From contig OX328128.1 in NCBI GenBank assembly GCA_946811695.1, positions 30,571,562 to 30,635,561 on the forward strand: DNA of 64,000 bases. Direction: 5' to 3'. Under the pieces are notes generated by a model. That model did no database searches. It was not told the DNA's origin and saw only the letters and a program-made list of their open reading frames with translations. The stretch comes from Gonocerus acuteangulatus. Its lineage: Eukaryota; Arthropoda; Insecta; Hemiptera; Coreidae. Below, in pieces: positions 32,401 through 46,300 of this stretch (its first letter is position 1; the number at the start of each line of letters is the position of its first letter). Made by a program: the position numbers and the translations under genes.

Positions 32401-35400
32401 GAGGAAAAGAATTTAATGGTGCTCAATCCGCTCCTTGCAATAAAAATTTTGGGAAGAGTGAGATGCACCAGGTGTGCAATGATCTTATTTATGTGAATAC
32501 ACTTACGAATTGGGTGATTTCCATAGTAAACATGTTTTGTTTTTTTATTGAAAATGAGCAGTATAAAGAAAGAAAAAAAATTTGCTCCTGGGGACTGTGT
32601 TTGAAAAAAATTGTTGTCTCGAACAGGTTAAATTTAGTTATAGTAAAGCATAAACGATCTATTTTTTCCATCCTATTACTTTGTCCCGAAATCTAATTTA
32701 ACATCATGCCTATAACCAAAAATATATGTTACGGGATTTCATAACAATATTTACATACACGTAAGTACATATATGTGTGTATATTAGCCTCATGAAATTA
32801 TGTGCATTCTTGATGCCCGACTTCTCTGCCTTTTCATGCACTCTTCTATTTTTCATAACATAATGGAAAGTTATACTAAATGAAAAATTAATCAACAGAT
32901 AAACAAAATCGTTATTTATTTCTATTATTTTTTTTCTAATAGCCTGGTGAATGCGAGCGATCCTTTGAACGGACTCTCCCCACTCCAGTTAGCTGTGAAG
33001 GAGGGTAACCTCAACATGATCATGAAGCTGCTGCAGCTGAAAGCTTCTCTTGCTCACCTTGACCACGAAGGTAACTCCGTCTTCCACTTCGCTGCTGTTA
33101 CTAATAGGGACGTTATTAATGTAAGTAGTTAATGTACGTTTATTGAATTTATTATTATATCTTACAATAACATTTGATGTTATAACACTCCATGCCTATG
33201 GTTATGGGTTTCAGACAGTTTAACCCGGGAAAGGTAGCGCTTCTCCAAGGGTCGATTTAGGTAGCACTGAGACGAAGTTGCTAAATTTTGCTTTAAATGG
33301 AACCATATCATTTTGTAAATGTAATATTATAATCTTCTCAACAATAAGTTTGACATAATATTTCTCTTTTTACGCCTATTTCATTCTTAAAAACTAATAA
33401 ATTTCAATTTTGTTTTGTCAGTTGGCCATGAAGAGCTATAAGTTATCGCTATCTACTACGAGGCTTCCAGGTTTTTAGTTTGTACTTGTTATGACTGTAA
33501 ATCACTAAACTATGTATTCCCGCAATATTCAATATGTTCTAAAAAAGAAAACATAAAGACCAGCGATGAGTTTTACGGGCGCAGATATTATGGGGGCACA
33601 TACTGTCAAAAACATTAACTCCACCTTTAGTACTGTTATATACAGTAACAATGTCTGATTTTTGGGTTTGATCCTCTAATGAAGCGTTGTGATGTATACT
33701 AGAAACTAAAAACACTGTTTTATTTCCTTTGGTTTCAAAGAATTAAAAAGAAATAAAATGAAAATGCATGGCATAAAGTATAGTTCCAACAGGTAAAATT
33801 AGCCTTCAAGAAAGATAATTGCTATTAAAGAGGTAGTTTTCGACATTCTTACGAACATTGAATAGGCTTCTAAAGGTAGCACTTAGTTTCTGAGACTAAC
33901 GGAAAATATATATATATATGAGGTAGCATTCGTCTTGCCGACTTCGTTACTTTAGAAAAATAAATCGAATAATTGACTTCCCTATGAAAACAAACCTTGA
34001 CCTTACAGCATCTAGCGTGTTACTAAGAGGTGGTAGAACTCCTAGTAATTGGGCAATCTAGTGGTGGGGGGTTGGTCTGTAAATCACATAAGTATGCAGA
34101 CTCTTCGTCGTCTCGACTAAGTGCTACCTTTCCCGGGTTAATGTGTCTACATTTTTATTACATGAATAAGGACATATTCATTATGGCATAAAGAGAAAAT
34201 TGATTTCAATTATTTTTATCTTATAAATACTTTTACAGCTGTGCCAATTGAATTTGCAGGCCCTTTCTGGGGGAGATATGAAAGGCTTGAACACTCGCAA
34301 TTCTAGTGGCTATACTCCTCTCCATGTCGCCTGTCTAGCAGACAAGCCTGATTGCGTCACAGCTCTTTTAGTCTGTGGAGCAGACGTCAATCTCTCCGCT
34401 GGCTCACCAGGATCGTCGAGTACACCGCCTGGACTCGTTGGTGATCTAGTCACTGATTACTCAACAAAACTTCAATCGCAGGTAATAATACTACTTGTAA
34501 ACTTACTTCTGACTAATTTTTTACACACCAAATACTGTTATGAGGTTTAGATAGTTAGCCGTCGACATTTTTAATATATTTTTTAAAACTACTCCAAAAA
34601 CACAAAGATGTGTATATATTAGTCCCCTCCCTATAAAATGGTGGCAAACCCTTATTATTGTTATATAATGTCATAGCATTGTAAAATTGATGTCTACTAA
34701 CCTAAAACACAACTTTTTGTTGATTAATTATTTTCTGACTCAAATAGAAATAGTATCCAATTGATTAGTGCACTCTAGCCATTACTTTCAACAACAATCT
34801 TTAGATATTTTGCCAAGAAATAAAGATTTTTTATATAAATAATCAATTTTGTTTTAGAAATATATCATTTTATGTTTACTTACATTTATATCCACTGTTT
34901 TATCTTTTATTATTTTAAACATTGCTGAGCACAAAAAAAAATTAAATGATGTGTCGATTTGTCCTGGCCTGGTAAGCTAAGTAGACTGGTAGCACTACAC
35001 ACATTTGTTTCATAATTCAAATTTTTCAAGTTCAATTCTTATGGAAATAACAAATAATACGATTTTTTTTATTGGTTTCAACTTATAGAAACATCAATAA
35101 ATTAAAACACATTTTAAGGCGTCAGCCCTATCCTGGCTAGAAAAGGGCTGTAACCTATAGATAACCCATCCTAAAATTCTAAGTTAATAATATTGTACGT
35201 TAAAATTTGAATAAATAAATAAATTAAAACAACAAATCAGTCAAAAAATTACTGAAAAATATCAATTCTTTACTTATATTTAAATACCAAGATCATTTTG
35301 CTGAAACTAGTTGCTAGAGTTCTCAAATCTTTTGCAAACATTTTCTAGCTGAATCTGTAGAAAATATTTTTCCAAAATGTTATGTTTTAGTTTTTTTGAT

Positions 35401-37345
35401 GTCACAACAAACAAAGTTCACAAAACTCTAACACTCAAAAAAAAAAGCATTTCTCCCTATCATGGTTACAATAAGACTTTTGGCAATATTTTCAAAAAAC
35501 TTGGGCACTATCAAATCAGGCATAAAACCATTTATTTTTTAAGTCTACATTTTTGAAAAAGTATGTTTGATTTGTATGAAATCGGTCATCTTAGCATTGT
35601 CCCATAATATTCTTATCCAAGATGTGCATAAAAAATGTTAAACAAGTAATTATAAAACAAGATGTAATGATACAACAGAAATATCAACCAGTAACACAGT
35701 CATATAGAAAAAATATTTTATCCACATATATTTTTTTTCATCCTTAACAGAAATGTGCAATAGAAAATGAAGGTTTTCATAATTTAATCTAAAAGGAAAA
35801 AAAAAACAAATAAGACCCTATAGGATAAGCAACCTATGAACATTTTTTAGATGTAAATATGAACATGTTTTAGATGGGTATAAAATGTATCAGATTAAAT
35901 ATTTAAATTAATCATTAAAAATTGAAATTTACTAATTTATAATTAACTAATTAATTACTTAACTATGAAAATACTTTCTGGAATGACAGATTCTGCACTG
36001 TTAGCCAAACGTGATATAGATGTGTGCATTATTGAACACACTCGTAAGTGGGGCATTTAGTGAGGAACATTCTCCCAGCTCTGCCTGATTAAAAATTTAA
36101 CAACTCTCCAAGACAGTTGCTGTATAATTCATGGGGAAGAAGAATCACACCAGTGCCGTTCTATATTCTAGTAGCTGAGTGTGTTACTGTTCGTAATGAC
36201 ACAGATATCGGAAATACTCGATAAATCCATTTCCGAATGCTATGTTGCAAATAAGTTGTTTGTAAGTAGATCATACTTTAGCAATATATTGTAGATTTGT
36301 TATAATTCTGTGCTTGTTACATAATCGTTGCATTTTGCTTGGAACCTTACCATTTATAGTATTGTTCATATAAATTTTCCGATCTCATTTGTAATTTATT
36401 GACCTAAGTATTGTAAATTTAAATTTTTGGCAATCAACTGATCTTTCCTTAAGAAAGCATCTAAGTAATTGCTGTTTAAAAGCAAGTTTTAAAAAACTAC
36501 ATATAATACATAACATAATTAACATGTTGAGGATGGACTGGTATTGATTAAACAAGCCAGCAGGCGAACAGTTTCAATCATGCCTCGGGGAGAGCATGTT
36601 CCTGGAGCATGACCCGTCCTCGGGTACGTCATGCATATGCTAACCCACATTACATGAAATGAGGCAACGACTTTCAAAACAGGATATTTCTAAATCCTAT
36701 AACTTTTCGTAGGACACAAAAACGTCTAAGCTAGTATAATTTCTATTACGAAATTAAAAATTGATATTTACGAGGTCAAACTAACATTCTTTTCCTTGTT
36801 TTTGATGAGATTTAATGATTTACCCTCAAAAAAGCGCTAAGTTGCCACAATTCCTGCAAGCCAGACTTTTTTTTGTCTTACTTATTATGTGTCTGTTTCA
36901 GGAAATGAAGTATGGTGGGACTCCACTCCACTGGGCCTCATCAAAGGAAGTGATAGACGCCCTTCTCGATAGAAACTGTGATATAGATGCCCTGAATTTT
37001 GCTTCGAGGACTGCTCTTCATGTCATGGTGATTAATTCATTTTCAAATAGCTTATTCTCTTTGTTTTACTCTTTTGACCCCCCCCCCCAGAGTCAACTAC
37101 GAATGGATCTTGGCCTTCTTATAAAGAAAGAAAGCTATCTTTTTTTAAAAATAAGAAATAATCACAAATATTTTTAAATTTCTAATAGCTTTTTAGAATC
37201 TTCTTAACTAGTAAGTGAAATTTTTAACTTTTGTGGTTTTACACCCCCCTCCTTCCATAGAGAGGTTTGTTTAATGGGGTCTGTGAGAGCAAAGGACTGC
37301 AGGGTAATCATTGCTTACAATTTCGGTTTGCATTTTACAGTCTTG

Positions 37346-37395
<50 letters not shown>

Positions 37396-40300
37396 TCTTC
37401 AGATTTTATTATATTATGTCACATTTTTTTATCATTTATTTTATGTATGATAATAAAAATGTGATTTATTTTATTTATTTTCCACAGTCGTGTATTTCAT
37501 CATATATTTTTGCCTCTTTGAAGAGGACTAAGATTTTATCAATCATTGACAAGTCGTCTCCTATGACTACAGCTATATAAGTTTTGTAGACCCGACATTC
37601 CTTGAAAATGTTTTCAATAATCATTGGGGAGTGATGTTAAAGCTGGAATGCTAGGGAGGTTCTCTTGAAGAGCATAACCCAGCTACCATCTGATACAAAA
37701 AAAGTAAGGTTATATTCATAATCAGTGCGATGTAACCTATATCTACATTGAAGTGTCTTGTGAATGAAGCAAAAAGAAACATTAAAGCGTTTCGGGATGA
37801 GCCACAAAGTGTAGCAAATGCAACATCTTTCAAACTACTTCACGAGTGAGTTTTTCAGAAGAACAGTTTTACTCATTTTTCTATGGGCCCTCTCGACCTC
37901 TTGTTGTTGCCTTTCGAGATGCTGTACACACATATACCTACTACAATATTTGCTCTTGTTAATATTTGTTTTTAATATACATTAGTGTTCTTTTCATATC
38001 TCACTTTATTTGGTTTATGTTAATTATTTTATTTATGACATACAATCTGTTTCTTGTTGCATACTTCTGATTAATTGCATAAACAATTTTCTAAAACCTA
38101 ACAATAATGTTTAGAGCATTTTCGAAGATGGGTAATAACAACCTCTTCCTTTCTTGATTATCTTGAGGACCACTGTATATGATGTTAATCCAATGACACA
38201 CTTCGGGGGTGCTGATGTCCGTGTTTCAGAACCCCTAGATCAAGCCACTATCTCTAGTGGGAATTGAACTTGCAACCCTAGGCACTGAGTTCTCTCGCCT
38301 TTAAAATCTCATAAAATTATATAAGATATATAATTGTACAGTAAACTTCCTCTAATCCGGCATGGCGGGGGTGACAAGGCCAAACATGATAAGTGTGCCT
38401 CTTCAGTTCTTATGCATCAATTACGAAAAATCCTCACACCCACCCTCTCCGTGATCAAATACTTACTTGTTGCCAGTTCATTTTATAGCTTTCGACTGAG
38501 TCATTTTAAACTAAATATGTACTAGTCTTATAGTCTACATTCCGTTTAACTTTCACCTCTATCCATTTTTTTTTTTTTTTTACATGCATCTGATAATCCG
38601 GTATGCTTCAAGTGGCGAACGTGCCGGATTAAAGGAAGTTTACTGTACTTCAGATTTTTTTTTCTTTCTAAAATTTAGTATATTTTTTTGACTACAGGTA
38701 ATGAGAAATAGGCTAGAGTGTGTGGTTGCATTACTATCTCGAGAGGCAGACATGTCGATAGCAGATTCAAATGGCGACACAGCTCTCCATCTTGCTGTGA
38801 AGGAGAAGAACATTCCTATTGTCCAAGCCGTTATTGTGTTTGGAGCAGACCTCCAGCTACTGTAAGCCTAGACTTAATTATTATTTTATTTGTTTAATTA
38901 CAGTCATTTTTATTTCTAATATAGCAATATTTCAGTCCATTTGGCCTTTTCCAAACAAAAAGGCTTACAAATGAAAGTAAGAAAGTGTTGGGGTCTTTGC
39001 TGCACCATGACACATAAAATAACTTTTTGTTCGAGTAATGAAAAATATGTATTTGAGGGAGAAAAAGTCAGCTCCATGACTAAGCCTGCTCCTTCTGCAT
39101 TAGATTAAACGAGATAAATTTTGGTTAGATTAAGAGTAGACAGAGTGTCGCAAAAGAATTATTTTATCAACAGACGTGTGCTGTTTTGGTATACTTTCTT
39201 AAATATCTGTTCTTCTGGAACGGTGATTTTTGCTATACCAAGTTGTTTACCCCCTATTCACAATTACCTGTTATTTTTTGTATTTGTAAGCCTTTTACTG
39301 TAAGTAATTACTGTTTGTATGGGTGGCTTGTTGCAGCAAGTTCAACCGCTTCCCTGGTCTGACTAATATTTTCGTGACCAGGAATACCTATGGTGGTCCT
39401 TTAATCTCAATATTTCTTGTACAATTTTCATGAGAATTGGGCTGGTGTTCTATAAGGAGATTATTGATTGAGATTTTTATTTTTCCTAGAAACAACGATG
39501 GGATGACGGCCAGACACATAGCAGCCTCCGACAACAGCGAGCTCGGATGTAAGATTGTCTATATCCTCCATGCTGTTGGAGCAGCTCGATGCCCCTTCCT
39601 CATGGCTTCTTGTCATCCTGGATGTTCTCCCGATGGCACGGACAATGGAATCCCTCCTCCTCCTCCTTCAGGTCCAGCGGTCAGGGCGGTCTCGACTCTC
39701 CTGGAGGAGGTAAGGACTTTGTATCAAATTTATATAAAATGGTGTTATGTGCAATTGTATGATAATTGGAACAAATTGTAAACTCGATTAGAACTACATG
39801 TTTCTACAGAATTTTTACATTAGTTCTATAAATCCTACCTAATTTTATATGTATTTTTTGCCCATTTAAAAAATTTGTCTTCACATTAACTCTCTTGGAT
39901 ATCATTTTTGATTAGTTAAGGAAGAAATTTATCCCATAAAAAAAAAAAAAAAAAGTTACAAGGTTGTATTACCCCTTAAATCAAAATATTTTCTATTACC
40001 AAACAATTATATCATTAAATTCTGTGTTGATTGATTAATAATGTCTGAATTCTACCTGTTACAGTATTTGCCTTTGAATGGATCTCCCCCTCGTGGTACT
40101 CGCCTGCTTTGCCTGGATGGAGGAGGGATCAGAGGTATAGTTATGGTGACTCTTCTCCTCCATCTCGAAGCAGCCATCGGCAAACCCATCATCCATTGCT
40201 TCGACTGGGTCGCTGCTACTTCTACGGGGGCTATATTGGCTCTCACTCTTGCTGCAGGCATGCTATTATTATTACAGATCATCTATAATAATTAATATAA

Positions 40301-43300
40301 TTATTATAATAATTATCATTACCACTATCCTCTATTGTTATCTATAGAAACATAAAACCGACTAACCCATTCATGAATGATAGCCATTTTTGTGTCAAGT
40401 GCATTTCTTTGGTTTGGGACTGAAAGTCGCCGCTTTGACTGCTTTTTGCAATATCTAATGATAAGTTTCGTAAGCTCTAGTCATTCTTGTGTTTGCTAGA
40501 GTTCATAAGAATGCAGTTTGTGCCTATTGGATGGGGTTTTCCCTCTGCCAGGGGTCCCTGTGCATAGTTCGGCTCCCTCTGAAAGGAATTATTTGTATTT
40601 TACCAATTGACAAGTACATAGAGTTGATTTCTGTATTTATTATACCAATGGTGAGATATTTGGCTTGATATTATTTTTAAACAAAATAATTTAATTTTTT
40701 TTTTTTATCATTGAATGGTCCGAAGCTCAGAATGAGAAAATGGTAAGGGACTACTTTTTAAAGAAATAAATAAAAGTGTATTAGGAGAAATGAGAAGAGA
40801 TGGGCGATGGAGACTCAACTATTCCAGTGCCGCCCTGTGGGACGACCTAACACAGTGGGTGAAAAGAACATTTGTAAGAATATTGTAAAAACACTGAACA
40901 GTGGCAATGTTTTAATACCAATAGCCCATTCAGTTCAATGGAATAGTTTAAATCCCCCGCATGCGCAAAATTTTGAGGGAATTATTCCTGACGGATCCAC
41001 TATTTGCATTGCCATTTCAATGAACAACTCGCTCCGTGGAACTCAATAAAAACTGATTATGTCTCGTTTAGGACCAGGGAAGGCTTTGAGAGGTCAGGCA
41101 AGGGAGATAGTGTTTAATTTTTATCAGTATTTAGCCATAGCGAAGGCTAAAACAATTTAAACTTTAGCCTGTTCAAATAGATTGAGGGAATGGGCGGGGT
41201 CTATATTCCCAAAAAATAGCGGGAAGAACTCCCTTTTATAACCTTATCAGTTTTCAACCGTTACCCGAGCCCCCTGGCTTGTAGAATTGGAGTCATTTTA
41301 GTTTAAATAGTTTTCAGCCTTAGCTTTGGCTAAGTATTGATAAACAATGAACACTATCTCCCTTGCCAGCCCTATCAAAGCCTAATCAAGACATAATTAG
41401 TTTTTATAGTGATTCAGGTTGTGTTTGATCATTAAAAGGCTTTGCAAAAGGCGGAACAGAAGTGAGAGGGCAGGGAGAGATTCCCGTTCAGACATTCGTG
41501 CATGCGCAATTGAACTCCTGGGTTTTTCTGGACAGCCTATAGTTGGTTATTTGTTACTTTTAAAACGTCCCCTCAATTTTAATTATTAATTTCATTTTTA
41601 TTTAAATTAGAAATATAAATAATTGTTTTTCATAGGTAAGAGCTTGAAGGAGTGCCTATGCCTGTATTTCCGACTGAAGGACCACGCATTTGCAGGATTC
41701 AGACCTTACGCGAGTGAACCTCTCGAGAGTATGCTCAAAGAGACTCTGGGGACTGACACGACCATGACAGACATCAAGCATCCAAAGTAAGGCATAAATT
41801 ACTAAACAGACATATTCATAAATCGGTTATGGTATAAACCCTCACTCCTAATGGGCAGAATTGGTTTATTTAAAAAAAAAAATTGTGTTTTATTTTTAGA
41901 TACCCACTTTTATACACAGTTTTGTTGCAATATAACAAAATGTACGGCAGGTATGGGAAAATTGGTAATTTCAGTCTGGGCTAAACTCACTATCAGATAG
42001 ACCAATTTTACTGGTTAACAAACTAGTCCAATCGTTTCTTATGGAAATGCTATATACCAAGTTTCAGGGTGAAAAAAATGTCTATATATATATACACACA
42101 CACATTTTTTTTTAAATCTGAATTTTAACAGAGGTCATTTTCAGTATCTAATAAGTAGAAACAATAAAGACTTTAAGAAATTTTTCCAAAAATGCTTTCA
42201 TGTGTGCAACCTGAACAGCTAGATTCCTTCTGAATGCGTTAAAAATACTTAGAATTTCTGTTAATATTTGTAATCACGAGGACTTCATTTTATTTATTTA
42301 TTTTTAATTTTAAGTTTATAATTATTATTTTATCTGCAAGTTTGTGATTATATTGTACTGGGTAAGTCACAGGAACCAATGATTTTGAAATAATAACAAA
42401 ATCTTTAGTTTTTGATCTAAGTAAAATTTATTAATATAACATTGTTCAGAAGAACATAGAATTTTATTTTTAATAAATTTCTTCATATTTAAAAAATGAT
42501 CTCTGGCATGTGTTGGCTGTTTCATTGAAACACTTTTGAAGTCGATAAACAAAATGAGCCTGAACTCTTTCAGCAGGTCTCCATTGATTTGTTGAGGCAT
42601 CCAAAATCCCCTTTCGTCAAGTGAACATGGAGGCCATAAAGTGTCACCTTATATTGAAATGAGATGGTTAGGAAACACCCCATTTATCAAAATTAACCAA
42701 ATATCATTCCTTTTAAATTGGCTGAATAACAGCTACTTCAAAACTTTTTGTTCCCGTGGCTCACCCTTTATTTACAGAATTATAATTAATTACGTATTAT
42801 TATTACATTATCCATTTATAAGTTTAATGGAAATGAATGTTAATTAAATTTTCTTTTGCACAGGCTGATGGTGGTGGGATGTCTTGCGGACCGGAAGCCT
42901 GTTGATATCCACCTCTTCAGAAATTATGACGGTCCTCAGGAAATTCTCGGAGATAGTATGGAGCGAAAAGGAGGAGTCGAGCTGGACCCACTCACTCCAA
43001 ACGACAAGCAATTGCTCTGGGAAGCTGCTCGTGCGAGTGGTGCTGCCCCTACTTACTTCAGGTAACCTATACTTCCCCCTCATACTCTCATTCATACCAT
43101 TAACCTTGTGGATGTGATGTGTGCTAGGGAGAGTAATTTCGTTGAAGGCGGGGTGCGTCCCTTACCTACTCCCTCCGCAGGCGGACCAAACTCTCTCTCC
43201 TAGAGCCTTACGCATGCGTCATTTTATTTTTTACTTAGAATTTAATTTCAAGCCTTTTGACAAATGTTTCAAAGATGATGCCAAGAAAATAGGACAAGAT

Positions 43301-46300
43301 ATTCCGGGGGGATATTGTGATGGTTTTCCCAAAAGTAGAAGATGCCGCGATTCAAAAAGGAGACAATAACTTACAATTGCATAAAATGTACCCATGTAAG
43401 GTAGAGTGTTCAACAAAATTATGAAATTCTTGTGCTCCTAGCGAGATGGATTAGTTTCTGATACTTATTTACAATTTTTGTTTGTTTTTAGACATGAGTT
43501 TTAGATGTAGAAATGAAAATTGTTGTAATAATAAGTTATGCCTTATTTTTTACATTTTCATTTTTCATTTTAAAAAATGCCCCCAAGAACATTTCTACCG
43601 TGCACACATCTCCCTGACGCATGTTACTTATAACGTTCAAAATTTGTATGTTACCAGTCAAGGGTTAAACCTGAAATTATCCCCCATTTCTGCTAGAGTA
43701 CTCTGTACATGCTCAAGGCTATAGAGGGCTCGCAATCAATAGAGACAGCTGTGGCGAGAATACTCGGGCATCACCTCTGAGGCACGGCATTTTCCCGCGA
43801 GTATTCTCGGGCATCGCATCTAAAGGGTATCATAAAGTGGTTGAGAGATACAAAAGAAGGGGAAAATAATCCCCTTCATTAAAAATTCAAAATTTACTTT
43901 CTTGAATCATATAGTCTTCATTTATTTCCTAAAACAAAAATGAAATTCTGCAATTTATAGATGCGCCTTTCCTAATCACACCAGAGATAAGCATGATGAT
44001 GCTAAACTTTAATTTAAAAAAAAAAATAGAGATCACTTTGGTGACACTGTTTGTGGTCAACAATTTAATTAAATTTGATTTTTATTATTAAGTTATTTTA
44101 GCAAAGGGTGAATTATAAAAGCCTTTCTCCCGGAGCCAAGACAAAAATATATATCAATGGAAAACACAATAACATATTGCACCTCATCATTATATAACAA
44201 TATGCCAATTAAAGGTTTATTATTTTTTTTTTTTTTAAATTAAAATAGGGCTTTTGGGCGGTTTGTTGACGGAGGCCTGATAGCAAACAATCCAACCCTT
44301 GATGCTATCACTGAAATCCATGAAGTGAATACCTGTCTCCGAGCAGTCGGTCGAGAAGAAGATGCTAAAGACTTAAGCTTGATCGTCTCTCTCGGAACTG
44401 GCTCAGTTCCTCTAGTCAAGGTATTTTAGGTCTTTAGTTTTTGATTTTAAGAGAAACAGCAAGTATGGAAGAAATTCTCAATTTCATGCAGGTTATCCAG
44501 TAATACTCTGGACAAGTTACAAAACTTACTCATAATTTAAAATCTTTATTTTTTGCGTTTTCCTACCTCTTTTTGCCACGAGAAATTCACACAAAAACCT
44601 TCGGTTTTGTGCTTATAAGATTTTGGGCACACTTTTTACAAGTAATTTGATGTGGGCAATTGAAAGACGCCTTTTCAACACCATATCGTTAACTGGCTTT
44701 GAGAAAAGTGTAAAAAAAAAACTGATTGAGTTGAAAATGTTCAACACGTTTAGTGTTGAGGAATTATTTGAAAAAAAATTGTTATAAAAAGACTCGAGGA
44801 CTTTTGAGATTCTCATATATTTTCTTAAATATCTTAAAAATGCTTGGGAAATTATGTTAAGTGGAAAGCAACCATTAAGAAGCTTACTAAAGACTATAGT
44901 AAGATAAGATGGTGAAAAGTGCCCCCAGCGATATCAATTTTGGAGTATGACCACTTGAAAGGTAACCTGAAAATACTCAGTCATGGAAATTTTTAGCCTT
45001 CTGGAGGTCATATTAGTGGCAAATTAAAACGTCTTGTATCTAGTTTATTTTGTTACAAAAACAATTTTTCTCCGAAAAATCTAAAAAAAAATCATAGAGG
45101 TATAAATTATAAACGTTAATACCATGATTTTTTTAAAAATATTTGGCGTGAAATTCAAATTTTCAGATGTTTTAATTTTCAAATGGATTATTTATATTCG
45201 AGGATATTATTTGGCCAACTTCTAAATAGCATTTTTTTGTATAATTTTTCCCGTACTTTCGAATGCTGCAGTGGACAAATTCATTTTCAGAGCGGAACTT
45301 GCTCACAAATCGATAAAACCATTTTTCTTTTTGTTTTTTTGCATTTATCTTGACTTAACCTGAAATGTAAACAGCCTAATTCACCTAAACAAACTCCATA
45401 AACCTTAAAACATGTTTTTTATAGTACTATAACGCAATACAGATTACCTCAAAATTTGAAAAAAACATTTTTTTGTGTTTTTCTCATTTTTTGGACGATA
45501 ATATCGTCGATACAAATGCAAAGTATCGAATGTGAAAAGTAGCTTGGTACCTTATAGACGACTCTATATACATTTTATCTGCTCATTCGTTAGTTTGATT
45601 TTCTTTAATTGATAATTATTTTCCATTAATTTTCGAGAGTACGCCGCAACGTACATCAGTCCAACAGCAATCAGTATTGATTCCAGAACAGAACAATCCA
45701 CAGGTTAAGGTAGATTATTTTCAAGTGGTAAAATTCCGAAATCGATATCGCTGGGGTCACTTTTCACCATGTTATCTTACTATAGCCTTTCCTACAAAAA
45801 TAGTGTTGGCTTGTTTTCTTTGAGCAGTTTTTTGTCTATGAATTTTCAAATAAAACAAGTTAAATAAATGAGAATCATGTTTTAATAGATGTTTCCTTAA
45901 GAATAAGTGGAAATAGAAGAGGAGAGTGAGTAATTTAAGAGTTGGCTACCGTGTTTCCTGTGCATTGTGGTGGCTAAAACCTCCCTTTTCTTCAAGATTT
46001 CATTCGAGTAAGTGTTTAGAGTTATCACCGGTTTAAACAATAAATGGCGTATATTTGTTCATAGAGGTAGAGGAAGAACATTTTAAAAAATTCTGACTTG
46101 CAACAACTTCGTCATCTTAACTAGCTTGTTTCAATTTTTATTCATACTGTCATTTCTAAAGATCGGAATTGAAACAATTAATATTTTGTGAAAAATTTAA
46201 CCTACTCCAATGACATCTTGATAAAAAGTGTGATTTTAGGCTCCACAATGCTCACAGATATGGCCAACTCTAAGGAAAAAACTCTGCATCCTCAACTTCC

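Noticed and set aside
43735..43830. A CRISPR-like or regulatory repeat (GCGAGAATACTCGGGCAT twice)
   Set aside because: There are only two copies, one partly inverted, in an intron of an animal gene; this is too little to support anything.
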